Below are positions 1-6,488 of a stretch of 10,410 nucleotides of DNA, piece by piece. The DNA is taken from assembly GCA_903941145.1 (NCBI GenBank), contig CAJANQ010000486.1:1-10410 (forward strand). The letters are read 5' to 3'. Positions within the stretch are counted from its first letter, which is position 1. Each line of letters opens with the position of its first letter. The translations under genes were made by a program, and so were the position numbers. This stretch comes from an uncultured Actinomycetes bacterium (GTDB lineage Bacteria > Actinomycetota > Acidimicrobiia > Acidimicrobiales > Microtrichaceae). The notes under the pieces were generated by a model that worked only from the letters and a program-made list of their open reading frames with translations, did no database searches and was not told where the DNA came from.

Positions 1-572
1 CTCGGCGCCCACGGCTGACCCGGCTGCATGGCCCGACGTGCACGGCGGTTCCACGAGGTGGTCGGGTGCAGGGGGTCGATCCGGAGGGCACGCTGCACGA
101 GCCACGGCAGCGCGACCGTCAGAACCCCGAGGAGTGTGAACAGCACGGTAGAGACGACATGACCGACCGTTCGGCCGAACCAGGCAGCTGCCCTGTCGAC
201 CGCACCGCCGCCGAGGCGGCTGAGCAGCGGGAGGGCGAGCGCGACGGCGTAGGGGACGAGCGCTCGCACGAGCGAGTGGCCGGCGGCCGCGGAGTATGCA
301 GCGACCAGGGCGAGTACCGCGACCGGCAGCCGCGCACCCGGACCGGGGGCCGGAAGGAACGTGGGCCACGGCGTCGGACCTGCGACCCAGGCTGCCAGCG
401 CCAGACCGACCAGGGCCCAGACGGTGGCGAGACCCAGTTCGCCGGAGCTCCACGCCCATGCAGCTGGGGCGGCGAGCACTGCGAGCGTCACGGCTGCTGC
501 CGGCCACCTTCCCCCCGACCGTTGTTCGGCGATGGCGGCTGGCACCTGTGTCCAGGGCGTGGGCGCGGTCAC
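1..572 (-). CDS. Polytopic membrane protein, paralogue of the 569-2371 product (5' part only; runs off left edge)
   Basis: An open frame of 190 codons starts at GTG 572-570 and has no stop before the window edge. The start overlaps the upstream stop (GTGA, 569-572), and a GGAGG lies 7 bases before it, inside the end of the upstream gene. The visible product has about five hydrophobic helices (residues 25-41, 47-64, 82-98, 103-118, 140-160). It is clearly homologous to the preceding gene: both share LFTLLG, then PWLVQR, then DPLHP, with 22 of 29 residues identical over residues 142-170, and both have a PGPGA segment and a later PWAP. It lacks the first two helices of its neighbour. By analogy the missing C-terminal part probably carries an SGNH-like domain, but that is inference. 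It likely works with the carbamoyltransferase two genes upstream. Confidence 0.82.
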   Translation of the reverse strand, partial: MTAPTPWTQVPAAIAEQRSGGRWPAAAVTLAVLAAPAAWAWSSGELGLATVWALVGLALAAWVAGPTPWPTFLPAPGPGARLPVAVLALVAAYSAAAGHSLVRALVPYAVALALPLLSRLGGGAVDRAAAWFGRTVGHVVSTVLFTLLGVLTVALPWLVQRALRIDPLHPTTSWNRRARRAMQPGQPWAP

Positions 573-2371
573 CGCCGAGCCTCCGCGATCAGCTCGAGCC
601 GGGGCCGGACCGACCCGAAGAGGCGTGCAGCAACCAACTTGGCGCCGGTCTCGTCGTGGTGGGCGTCGTCGACATAGGTGTCGGGGTTCCGGTCGAGCTC
701 GTGGGTCAGGTCGAGGACGTCGTCGGGGAGTCGGGCGCCGGCATCAGCCATGGCCGTCCCGATCGGTCCGACGGCGGCGCCCTTCGTCCGGGCTGCCTGC
801 CAGACGAACACCACCGGGACGCCCGCCACCCGGGCGCGGTCGACGGTGGTGCGTCGTGACCGTTCGTAGCGACGAGCCGCGAGCTCGCCCGCCGAGGCGG
901 GTGCGGGCCCGGGAACGGTGGGCCGTCCTTCGGAGGTGACCTCGGGCGGCGTCGGGGTCGCGCTCTTGTCCTTGTTCACCACTCGGTCGTACGTGAGCTC
1001 CCCGAACGCCTCGTAGGGGGCGCGGACGTCCCCGAGGTTCCGGTCGATGAGTTCCTGGGCACTGGTGACCTCTTCGAACCCGTCGTAGAAGACGACAAGG
1101 TCGGGCCGGTCGTCGCCGGTGAGCTTCAGCGTCGCCAGGTCCTCGGCGAAGCGCTGCGAACCCCGCCAGTGGAGCTGACCGGGTACCCCTCGGTTGGAGA
1201 CGCGGACGGCGATGCCGTTCGCGGCGGCGACGCGGGTGAGCTCGGACGCAATGGTGTGGTCGTCCCGCTGCTCGAACCCGAACGCGGCGTTGCCGCCGTA
1301 GAGCCAGACGTTCAGCGGCGGTCCCGGGGTGGCGGGCGCAGCGGTCACCCGGTGGCTGTCGACGATGTTCACGGTCCGGGTCCGCACGTCGAGCAACCGA
1401 CGGGTCTCAAAGGGCACCAGCGCGACGTTCTCTGACAATGCCCAGGCCACATCGTCGCGGTAGGCGTCGTACCAGCCGCCAGGCGGGGTCGGGTCGGCAG
1501 ACGGTGACCGGAGACGCTCGACCACGGTGTTCGCCGTCTCGGACCGGGTGGTCAGCAACAGGGCTCCGAGTCCGAGGAGCCCGGCCAGGACCGAGACGCT
1601 CAGGACCAGCGCTGGCACGATGCTGCGTGGTCGGGGGTGTGGGTCGGGCGCCCACGGGTGGCTGACCTGCGGGTCCGGGCGTTCACGAGGGGCCCACCCG
1701 ACGCTGGGGTGCAGCGGGTCGTGGCGGAAGAGTCGCTGCACGAGCCAGGGCGTGACGACCGTCAGCAGGCCCAGCAACGTGAAGAGGACGGCGGTGACCG
1801 CGGTGCCCACGACGTGGCCGACGCGGTCACCCGCGCGCTGCAACAGGCCGTGACCCAGGTTGGCCAGGAGTGGCATCGCCCAGGCCAGCGCGAACGGGAC
1901 GACGTAGCGGAGCGGGGACGCGGTCTGCAGGCCCTGCCACGCGGCCACGGTGCAGAGCACCGCGACTGGTCCGGCCGCACCCGGTCCGGGTCGCGGGAAG
2001 AACGGCAGCGGTCGGCGGTCCTGCGCCACCCACAGCGCGAGCAGGAGTCCGCCGACCAGCCACACTGCCAGGACCCTGCCCTGTGGCAGCAGGACGGTGA
2101 ACCCGGCGGCTCCAGCGACAGCGAGCCGGGCCCACCACCAGGCACGGGGAAGGGCGAACATGACCACGAGCGCGACGGTCCCGATGAGCGTCAGGCGCCA
2201 CGGTTCGAACGGCGGCCAGAACCTTGCCTGGGCGAACGGCCCGACCAGCGCGATCCAGAGCGCCAGCAGCAGGCCGTCCCAGCGGCCGCGTGGGATGACG
2301 CCCGTCGGCGGGACCTGTGACCAGCTGGCCACCGGCGCCGCAGCGTCCTCCCGGTCGAGGACGGCGGTCAT
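569..2371 (-). CDS. Membrane protein (SxtJ-like region) fused to an SGNH-hydrolase-like C-terminal domain
   Basis: This 600-aa protein starts at ATG 2371, overlapping the carbamoyltransferase stop (ATGA). Residues 1-275 are membrane-embedded, with about eight hydrophobic segments (32-48, 58-76, 81-96, 99-117, 131-148, 154-172, 187-211, 250-273). The stretch FTLLG...TPWLVQR...DPLHP (197-221) recalls small SxtJ-type membrane proteins found beside NodU-type carbamoyltransferases; that is recollection, not a search. Residues 352-585 have SGNH-fold landmarks: WLYGGNAAFG (block I), NRGVPG (block II), PDLVVFYDGFEEV (block III) and VDDAHHDETGAKLVA (block V, D568-x-x-H571). The nucleophile position is Asn361 instead of Ser, and the block III Asn is Glu433, so normal esterase chemistry looks unlikely. 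An even helix count would put the SGNH domain on the N-terminal side of the membrane, so topology is uncertain. Role: probably handling or transferring a carbamoylated glycan unit (inference). Confidence 0.85.
   Translation of the reverse strand: MTAVLDREDAAAPVASWSQVPPTGVIPRGRWDGLLLALWIALVGPFAQARFWPPFEPWRLTLIGTVALVVMFALPRAWWWARLAVAGAAGFTVLLPQGRVLAVWLVGGLLLALWVAQDRRPLPFFPRPGPGAAGPVAVLCTVAAWQGLQTASPLRYVVPFALAWAMPLLANLGHGLLQRAGDRVGHVVGTAVTAVLFTLLGLLTVVTPWLVQRLFRHDPLHPSVGWAPRERPDPQVSHPWAPDPHPRPRSIVPALVLSVSVLAGLLGLGALLLTTRSETANTVVERLRSPSADPTPPGGWYDAYRDDVAWALSENVALVPFETRRLLDVRTRTVNIVDSHRVTAAPATPGPPLNVWLYGGNAAFGFEQRDDHTIASELTRVAAANGIAVRVSNRGVPGQLHWRGSQRFAEDLATLKLTGDDRPDLVVFYDGFEEVTSAQELIDRNLGDVRAPYEAFGELTYDRVVNKDKSATPTPPEVTSEGRPTVPGPAPASAGELAARRYERSRRTTVDRARVAGVPVVFVWQAARTKGAAVGPIGTAMADAGARLPDDVLDLTHELDRNPDTYVDDAHHDETGAKLVAARLFGSVRPRLELIAEARR
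580..584 (-). promoter_or_regulatory. Ribosome binding site supporting the GTG start at 572
   Basis: Minus-strand GGAGG lies 7 bases before GTG 572-570, within the last codons of the upstream gene. It fixes the start of the overlapping paralogue and implies coupled translation. Confidence 0.6.
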
Positions 2372-4176
2372 GCGCCGTCCCGGAGCGCCTCGGTCGGCAC
2401 GATGTACTCCTCGAGCACCAGGTAGTCGAGGCCCGCGGCCCGGGCCGCGTCGAGCGCGTCGTCCGGGGTGCACACGATGGGGTCGCCAGCGCGGTTGAAC
2501 GACGTGTTGAGCAGCACGGGGCAGCTGGTCTGCTCGTGGAACGCGGAGAGCAGCCGGTGGAACGTCGGGTTGGTCTCGGCGTGCACGGTCTGGACGCGTG
2601 CCGAACCGTCGACGTGCGTGCACGCCGGGATCTCCGACCGGGGGACCTGGACGCGTTCCATCGGGTCGGTCGGCTCGTGCTCGACCTCGAGCAGCCGGTG
2701 CGGTGCGACCTGGCAGACCTGGAGCATGTAGGGCGACGGCTGGTGCAGCGTGAACCAGTCTGTCGCGAACTCCCACAGGACGGCGGGGGCGAACGGCCGG
2801 AACGACTCGCGGCCCTTGACCCGCAGGTTGATGTCGCGCTGGACGGTGGTCGACCTCGGGTCCGCGATGATCGACCGGTGGCCAAGGGCCCGGGGCCCGA
2901 ACTCCATGCGCCCCTCGAACCAGCCGATGACGGCGCCGTCGGCGAGCAGCCCGGCCACCTTCTCGCACCGCTCGTCCACGTCGGGCACGTGCTCGGCCGG
3001 CACGCCCTCGGACTCCAGCCACATGCTGATCTCCTCGGCCGAGAACGACGGACCCAGCTGACCGACTCGCATCTGGTCCCTGCCGACGACCTGGACGTCG
3101 ACCTCGGGCCTGGTGCGCTCTCCGCCACACTCCTCGTGCCAGTACCACAGGGCTGCCCCGACGGCGCTGCCGGCGTCGCCCGCGGCGGGCTGCACCCAGA
3201 TCGACTCGAAGGGCCCCTCGCGCAGCAGCCTCCCGTTGGCGACGCAGTTGAGGGCCACCCCGCCCGCCATGCAGAGGTGCTTCGCCCCAGTCTCCCGATG
3301 GGCGTAGTCCGCCATGCGGAGCACTGCGGTCTCGACCGCGTCCTGCACCGTGCGGGCCAGGTCCCAGTCCCGCTGGGTCATCGGGGCGTCCTTTGCCCGA
3401 GGGGGACCGCCGAACAGGTCGTTGAGCGCCGTCAGCTTCGACGGGCTCGCGTTCCACCATCCCACTGCCTTGGCGTCGACCTCGATCGAACCGTCAGGCC
3501 CGATCTCCACGAGCTCGGCGAGCTGGTCGGCGAAGGTCGGCTCGCCGTAGGGCGCCAGCCCCATGACCTTGTACTCGCCGTCGTTGGCCTCGAACCCGCA
3601 CCACTCGGTGGCAAGCGTGTAGAGCAGGCCGAGGGAGTTGGGGTAGCGCTGGTCGGCGAGCAGGTCGACGTGGCGCTGGGACCCAAGGCCGACCGTGGCG
3701 GTTGCCCACTCGCCGATGCCGTCGACCGTCAGGATCGCAGCCGTCGGGAACGGCGAGGGGTAGAACGCGGCGGCCGCGTGGCTCAGGTGGTGCTCGGAGT
3801 ACTGGAGCCGGGGCGGATTGGTCGCGCCCAGCTTCCGCAGCATCTGCTCGGCCCGGTACGCCACCATCATGTTGCGCTTCATGAGCACGGGCATCTCACG
3901 GCGGAAGGTGCCGAGCGCCTTGGGGCCCCGGCGCTGCCGGGCGGCCACCACCCGGCTCAGGACGGCCAGCGGCTTCTCGTGGACGACGACCGCATCAAGG
4001 TCGTCGGCCGAGATTCCGCCGATGGCCAGGACCGAGGCCGTGGCCCGCTCCGGGAGCGAGTTGTCGTGCTTCTTGCGGGTGAAGCGTTCTTCCTCGGCGG
4101 CAGCGACCAGCTCGCCGTCGACCACGAGCGCTGCGGCAGCGTCGTGGTAGTCGCAGCTGATGCCCAGAATCCGCAC
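2368..4176 (-). CDS. O-carbamoyltransferase, NodU/CmcH/TobZ family
   Basis: Family enzymes use carbamoyl phosphate and ATP to make a carbamoyl-adenylate in a Kae1-like N-terminal domain, then pass the carbamoyl group to a hydroxyl, often of a sugar. Visible motifs (numbered from GTG 4176, 602 aa) are: VRILGISCDYHDAAAALV at the N-terminus; the metal-binding H129-H-L-S-H133; DGIGEW near D152; EWCGFEANDGEYKVMGLAPYG around 191-211; and MAGGVALN from 303. The C-terminal carbamoyltransferase domain shows EFGPRALGHRS (425-435), KGRESFRPFAPAVL (454-467) and CPVLLNTSFN (552-561). All look intact and full length. A GTG at 4185 would add three residues, but the purine-rich GAGGGGGG directly abuts it; GTG 4176 gives better spacing and the family's usual N-terminus. 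The stop overlaps the next gene (ATGA), so the membrane/SGNH protein is likely co-translated. The acceptor is unknown; the neighbours suggest a glycan. Confidence 0.95.
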   Translation of the reverse strand: MRILGISCDYHDAAAALVVDGELVAAAEEERFTRKKHDNSLPERATASVLAIGGISADDLDAVVVHEKPLAVLSRVVAARQRRGPKALGTFRREMPVLMKRNMMVAYRAEQMLRKLGATNPPRLQYSEHHLSHAAAAFYPSPFPTAAILTVDGIGEWATATVGLGSQRHVDLLADQRYPNSLGLLYTLATEWCGFEANDGEYKVMGLAPYGEPTFADQLAELVEIGPDGSIEVDAKAVGWWNASPSKLTALNDLFGGPPRAKDAPMTQRDWDLARTVQDAVETAVLRMADYAHRETGAKHLCMAGGVALNCVANGRLLREGPFESIWVQPAAGDAGSAVGAALWYWHEECGGERTRPEVDVQVVGRDQMRVGQLGPSFSAEEISMWLESEGVPAEHVPDVDERCEKVAGLLADGAVIGWFEGRMEFGPRALGHRSIIADPRSTTVQRDINLRVKGRESFRPFAPAVLWEFATDWFTLHQPSPYMLQVCQVAPHRLLEVEHEPTDPMERVQVPRSEIPACTHVDGSARVQTVHAETNPTFHRLLSAFHEQTSCPVLLNTSFNRAGDPIVCTPDDALDAARAAGLDYLVLEEYIVPTEALRDGA

Positions 4177-4219
4177 GTGGTCCACCCCCCTCGGCCGCTT
4201 GGCGGCGCCGGCCCCACCC

Positions 4220-4293
4220 GGCTGCTCCGCAGCCCTGTGATGGTACCGGGGGACGTGGTCAGACCGGCCGCGAGGTCGGCCCCTGCATCAGGG
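4220..4293 (-). other. Intergenic hairpin cluster between the 94-aa gene and the carbamoyltransferase
   Basis: The 108-117-bp gap holds three perfect short inverted repeats: CCCTG-ATG-CAGGG (4281-4293), directly after the 94-aa stop; GGCCG-6-CGGCC (4266-4281); and GGCTGC-GGA-GCAGCC (4220-4234). None has a following U-run. They could stabilise the transcript end, attenuate downstream expression, or arise by chance in GC-rich DNA. No clear promoter is seen here, so the carbamoyltransferase may be read through from upstream. Confidence 0.35.
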
Positions 4294-4578
4294 TCACACG
4301 ACGGGGGTGTGCTGGCTCCTGGCCCGCTCGGCGCTGACTGCCCGGTCGTACTTGGCGACCGCCTGGGCGTGGGCGGCGGCAGCCGCTCGGACCCGACGCG
4401 CCTGGCGCTCTGTGAGCTCCCGGGGGGAGGTGTCGTAGTAGTTGGGTGCAAGACGCCGCTGCACCGAGGGGAACCGGTCGATGGCGGTGGCGACGCCCAG
4501 AATGCCGAGCGCAACCACGATGCCTCCGGCAGCTACCGCAGCGCCGCCGATGAGTGCTGGATCAAGAATCGCCGCCAT
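4294..4578 (-). CDS. Small single-pass membrane protein (94 aa), unknown function
   Basis: ATG 4578 is chosen because GGGGAG lies 8 bases upstream (4587-4592) and the protein then starts directly with a hydrophobic helix. In-frame starts further upstream would add a basic, unstructured-looking extension that crosses the promoter candidate. Residues 9-32 are a Gly/Ala/Val-rich transmembrane helix. DRFPSVQRRLAPNYYDT follows, then a long charged, Ala-rich helix (about 53-88) that could form a coiled coil. I do not recognise the family. It is the first gene of the block leading to the carbamoyltransferase and sits just behind an ECF-type promoter candidate. It may be a membrane anchor or assembly subunit for the glycan-modification machinery; this rests on context only. 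Confidence 0.75.
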   Translation of the reverse strand: MAAILDPALIGGAAVAAGGIVVALGILGVATAIDRFPSVQRRLAPNYYDTSPRELTERQARRVRAAAAAHAQAVAKYDRAVSAERARSQHTPVV

Positions 4579-4614
4579 GTCGTTGGCTCCCCGCCGTTGG
4601 ACTGCGGCAGACCC

Positions 4615-4641
4615 TAGACGAGGTCGTTGTCCTGCGGTTCC
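4615..4641 (-). promoter_or_regulatory. Candidate ECF-sigma-type promoter for the carbamoyltransferase block
   Basis: Reading the minus strand, GGAACC (4641-4636), a 15-base spacer and CGTCTA (4620-4615) match the general GGAAC / CGTC form of extracytoplasmic-function sigma promoters. A start about 7 bases downstream leaves a leader of roughly 30 bases before ATG 4578, including its ribosome site, so the geometry is good. TAGGGT overlapping the same place could instead be a housekeeping -10, but I find no matching -35. Confidence 0.45.
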
Positions 4642-4814
4642 CATGGAGGCTCCGGACTGTGGTCGTTGACGATGTCGGTCTGTCGAGCCGACCTGGGGCC
4701 CGACCTCTGGTCGAACCCGGTGGACCGGCAACGCTGGGTGTGGACCCGGGCACGAGTCGAGCGGGGGACGTCGTTGTCAACCCCGCCCGACCTGTGCGTT
4801 CCTGCCACGGTGCT

Positions 4815-4857
4815 CCGGTGGGAACCGGCACTCAGCGGCGCAGTCCTGGCCGGCTGC
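4815..4857 (-). terminator. Possible terminator-like hairpins after the pentapeptide lipoprotein gene
   Basis: On the minus strand, beginning about 10 bases after the TAG at 4867, an imperfect hairpin (CCGGCCAG ... CTGAGTGCCGG) is followed by a perfect CCGGT-TCCC-ACCGG stem-loop (4815-4828). No U-tract follows, as is common for actinobacterial terminators, so the assignment rests on position and pairing only. Confidence 0.3.
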
Positions 4858-4866
4858 TGATGCCGA

Positions 4867-6321
4867 CTAGTTGTAGGGCAGCTTCCGAGGACCGGCAGTT
4901 GCTCGAGGTCCGAGGAGCTCGCTGACGACGTCCGCCGGGATGAAGATGGCGCTGCACCCCGTGACGATCGCCGGCTTCTTGTCCGAACCCTTGTTGGTGA
5001 CCTGGGTGATGGTCCCGTCAGGACAGGTGGTCTGGTTCCACCGGACCGCAGTCAGGTTGGCGTCGTTGATCGCCGACTGCCAGAGCATGGTGCCCTCGAG
5101 GTTCGCCCCGGTGAGGTTGGCCCCCGCAAGGTTGGTCCCCGCAAGGTTGGCGTAGGAGAGGTCCGCCCCGCTGAGGTCGGAGTTCCGCAGGTCGGCGCCT
5201 GCGAGTGTGGCGTGGGACAGGTTGGCCCCGGCCAGCTGCAGCGACGCTCCCACCACCTGGGACAGGTTGCCGTCAGAGAGATCGGCCCCCTTCAGGTTGG
5301 CCCCGCCGAGCTCGGCACGGAAGAGGTTGATGAACTTCCCGTCGATGTCCGAGAGGTCGGCGTTGGTCAGCGTCGACTGGTGCATGTCGGCACCCTGGAG
5401 GTTGGCCTCGGTGAACTTGGCGCCGGTGAGGTCGCTCCGGAACATCTGGACACGGTTCATGCGGGCCTCGGAGAAGTCGGTCCCGGTCAGGGTCGACATC
5501 GCCAGGTTGGAGCCCTCCAGGTCGGCCCGGTGGAGGTCCTTGTCCACCAGGTTCGACTGGAACAGGTCGCTGTCCGGGCACGGCGTCTGCGGCGCAATGA
5601 CGCAGTTGTCGACGGCGACAGCAGGGTCAAGGCCGATGAAGAGCTCGACGTCGCTGAGCACGAACGGCTCGACTGGCTCGTCGGCGAGCGACTCGGCACC
5701 TCGGCCGGTCGAGCCGTCGTCGCCCAGCGGCACCGACGCCTTCCTGGCAAGGGCCCGGTCGATCCGACCGGAGGTGATGCTCGAGCCTTCGAACGTTGCA
5801 GTCGTGGGCTCGGGCAGCTCGGGGGAGCTGACGGACATGATGAGGTTGTGGTCGGACCTGCCGTCGGAGGTTCCGCTCAGGACGGCGTTCGCCGTGCCGA
5901 CCCGCAGCTTGATCTCCTCGTCGTCGGCGAAGAAGTCGGCGGTGCTGGCCGGGCTGGTGTTGGTGCCGATCATCCGTGTGACGTTCGGTTCCAGACCGCT
6001 GAGCTCGACGGTCCAGAGGTCGTCCCCGGCGGGCTTGAGCGTGGCCGAGACCGCGCGGACCACGGCGATGGACGAGTCGTCGCGCTCGACGACGTTGAAG
6101 CTGGACCGCGAGCCTGAGCTGGAGGTCGGCGTGCCGTCGGAGTAGCCGCTGTCGCCAGGGGCAGACTCAGCCCCAGCGGTAGCAGCGGGGTCCTGGCTCG
6201 ACGTCTTCGACGCAGCGCCGGCCTTCGGCATGGAGCAGCCCGTGACCGCGGTTGCTCCGAGCGCAAGGGCGACGGTGGTGATGCCCGCGGCGCGCAGTGT
6301 GCGGTACTTCTGGCGGTTCAT
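4867..6321 (-). CDS. Pentapeptide-repeat lipoprotein (484 aa)
   Basis: ATG 6321 has AAGGAG 8 bases upstream and overlaps the preceding stop (ATGA). Residues 1-29 form a lipoprotein signal: basic MNRQKYRTLR, a hydrophobic core, and lipobox V26-T-G-C29. Residues 30-74 are a Ser/Gly/Pro/Ala-rich linker. Residues 75-225 form a region I do not recognise. Residues 251-425 are 35 consecutive pentapeptides with Leu/Phe/Met/Ile at every fifth position (253 to 423), broken only by Gly328 and Gly358. This predicts a right-handed quadrilateral beta-helix of nearly nine coils. The tail has W428, then CPDG at C433 and TGC at C456, a probable disulfide. Family members range from DNA-mimic gyrase protectors to surface scaffolds; export and lipidation here argue against the gyrase role. 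Operon position after the GT2 suggests a surface scaffold for the glycan or its enzymes (inference). Confidence 0.92.
   Translation of the reverse strand: MNRQKYRTLRAAGITTVALALGATAVTGCSMPKAGAASKTSSQDPAATAGAESAPGDSGYSDGTPTSSSGSRSSFNVVERDDSSIAVVRAVSATLKPAGDDLWTVELSGLEPNVTRMIGTNTSPASTADFFADDEEIKLRVGTANAVLSGTSDGRSDHNLIMSVSSPELPEPTTATFEGSSITSGRIDRALARKASVPLGDDGSTGRGAESLADEPVEPFVLSDVELFIGLDPAVAVDNCVIAPQTPCPDSDLFQSNLVDKDLHRADLEGSNLAMSTLTGTDFSEARMNRVQMFRSDLTGAKFTEANLQGADMHQSTLTNADLSDIDGKFINLFRAELGGANLKGADLSDGNLSQVVGASLQLAGANLSHATLAGADLRNSDLSGADLSYANLAGTNLAGANLTGANLEGTMLWQSAINDANLTAVRWNQTTCPDGTITQVTNKGSDKKPAIVTGCSAIFIPADVVSELLGPRATAGPRKLPYN
5047..5571 (-). repeat. 35 tandem pentapeptide-coding units (15-bp period)
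   Basis: The DNA for lipoprotein residues 251-425 repeats with a 15-base period, visible on the plus strand as recurrent gaGGTTGGC/gaGGTCGGC blocks about 15 bases apart. The units are diverged in sequence but keep phase perfectly. This is protein repeat structure, not a CRISPR array or VNTR. Confidence 0.9.
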
Positions 6322-6485
6322 GGGTGGATCTCCTTGTTGGACTTCAGAATCTTGAGGAACATTGCGATGGTGGCGGTGACGGTGAGGAAGCCGAGGAGGA
6401 ACCAGCCGGTAGCGACCCAGCGGTCGATGTTGAGGGCGTAGAACTCCTGGACCCACTCGAAGAAGCCTTCGGCGGCGAGCAACAT
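6318..6485 (-). CDS. Small single-pass membrane protein (55 aa) in the GT2 operon
   Basis: This short frame (ATG 6485, TGA 6320-6318) has an aromatic amphipathic N-terminus (FFEWVQEFY), one transmembrane helix (about 24-44) and a short basic tail ending SNKEIHP. It begins 3 bases after the GT2 stop, has a GGAAAGG ribosome site inside the GT2 end, and overlaps the lipoprotein start by ATGA. This tight packing on both sides strongly supports that it is real. I do not recognise the family. Many processive GT2 synthases have a small membrane partner encoded next door (IcaD/PgaD beside IcaA/PgaC is the known precedent), so a GT2 accessory subunit is the leading guess, without sequence evidence of homology. 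Confidence 0.78.
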   Translation of the reverse strand: MLLAAEGFFEWVQEFYALNIDRWVATGWFLLGFLTVTATIAMFLKILKSNKEIHP

Positions 6486-6488
6486 GGG

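Larger units (their letters stand above)
4579..4866. other. 288-bp intergenic region between pentapeptide lipoprotein and 94-aa gene
   Basis: It holds a hairpin cluster near 4815-4857 after the lipoprotein gene and the ECF-type promoter candidate near 4615-4641. Reading frames across the middle have no ribosome site and no recognisable protein character. Nothing further is supported. Confidence 0.6.

Noticed and set aside
66..939. Plus-strand frames at the left end
   Set aside because: Antisense to the paired membrane/SGNH-like genes, which have coherent helices, homology to each other and coupled starts.
569..3460. A single 963-aa minus-strand protein
   Set aside because: Its first 363 residues are an Arg/Gly-rich shadow of the carbamoyltransferase in another frame. 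The real gene starts at ATG 2371 with an ATGA overlap.
2317..4617. Long plus-strand frame of 766 codons
   Set aside because: Antisense to the intact carbamoyltransferase and the 94-aa gene, with low-complexity GC-rich composition and no recognisable motif.
4775..4780. Perfect minus-strand TTGACA as a -35 box
   Set aside because: At 17-18 bases downstream there is only ACTCGT or CTCGTG, no credible -10, and it is far from the 94-aa start.
5047..5571. Possible CRISPR array or DNA tandem repeat
   Set aside because: The period is 15 bases with diverged units in one coding frame, fully explained by pentapeptide repeats; there are no spacers.
5207..6145. Plus-strand frames of about 300 codons
   Set aside because: Antisense to the pentapeptide lipoprotein; their repetitive look mirrors the 15-base repeat of the sense gene.
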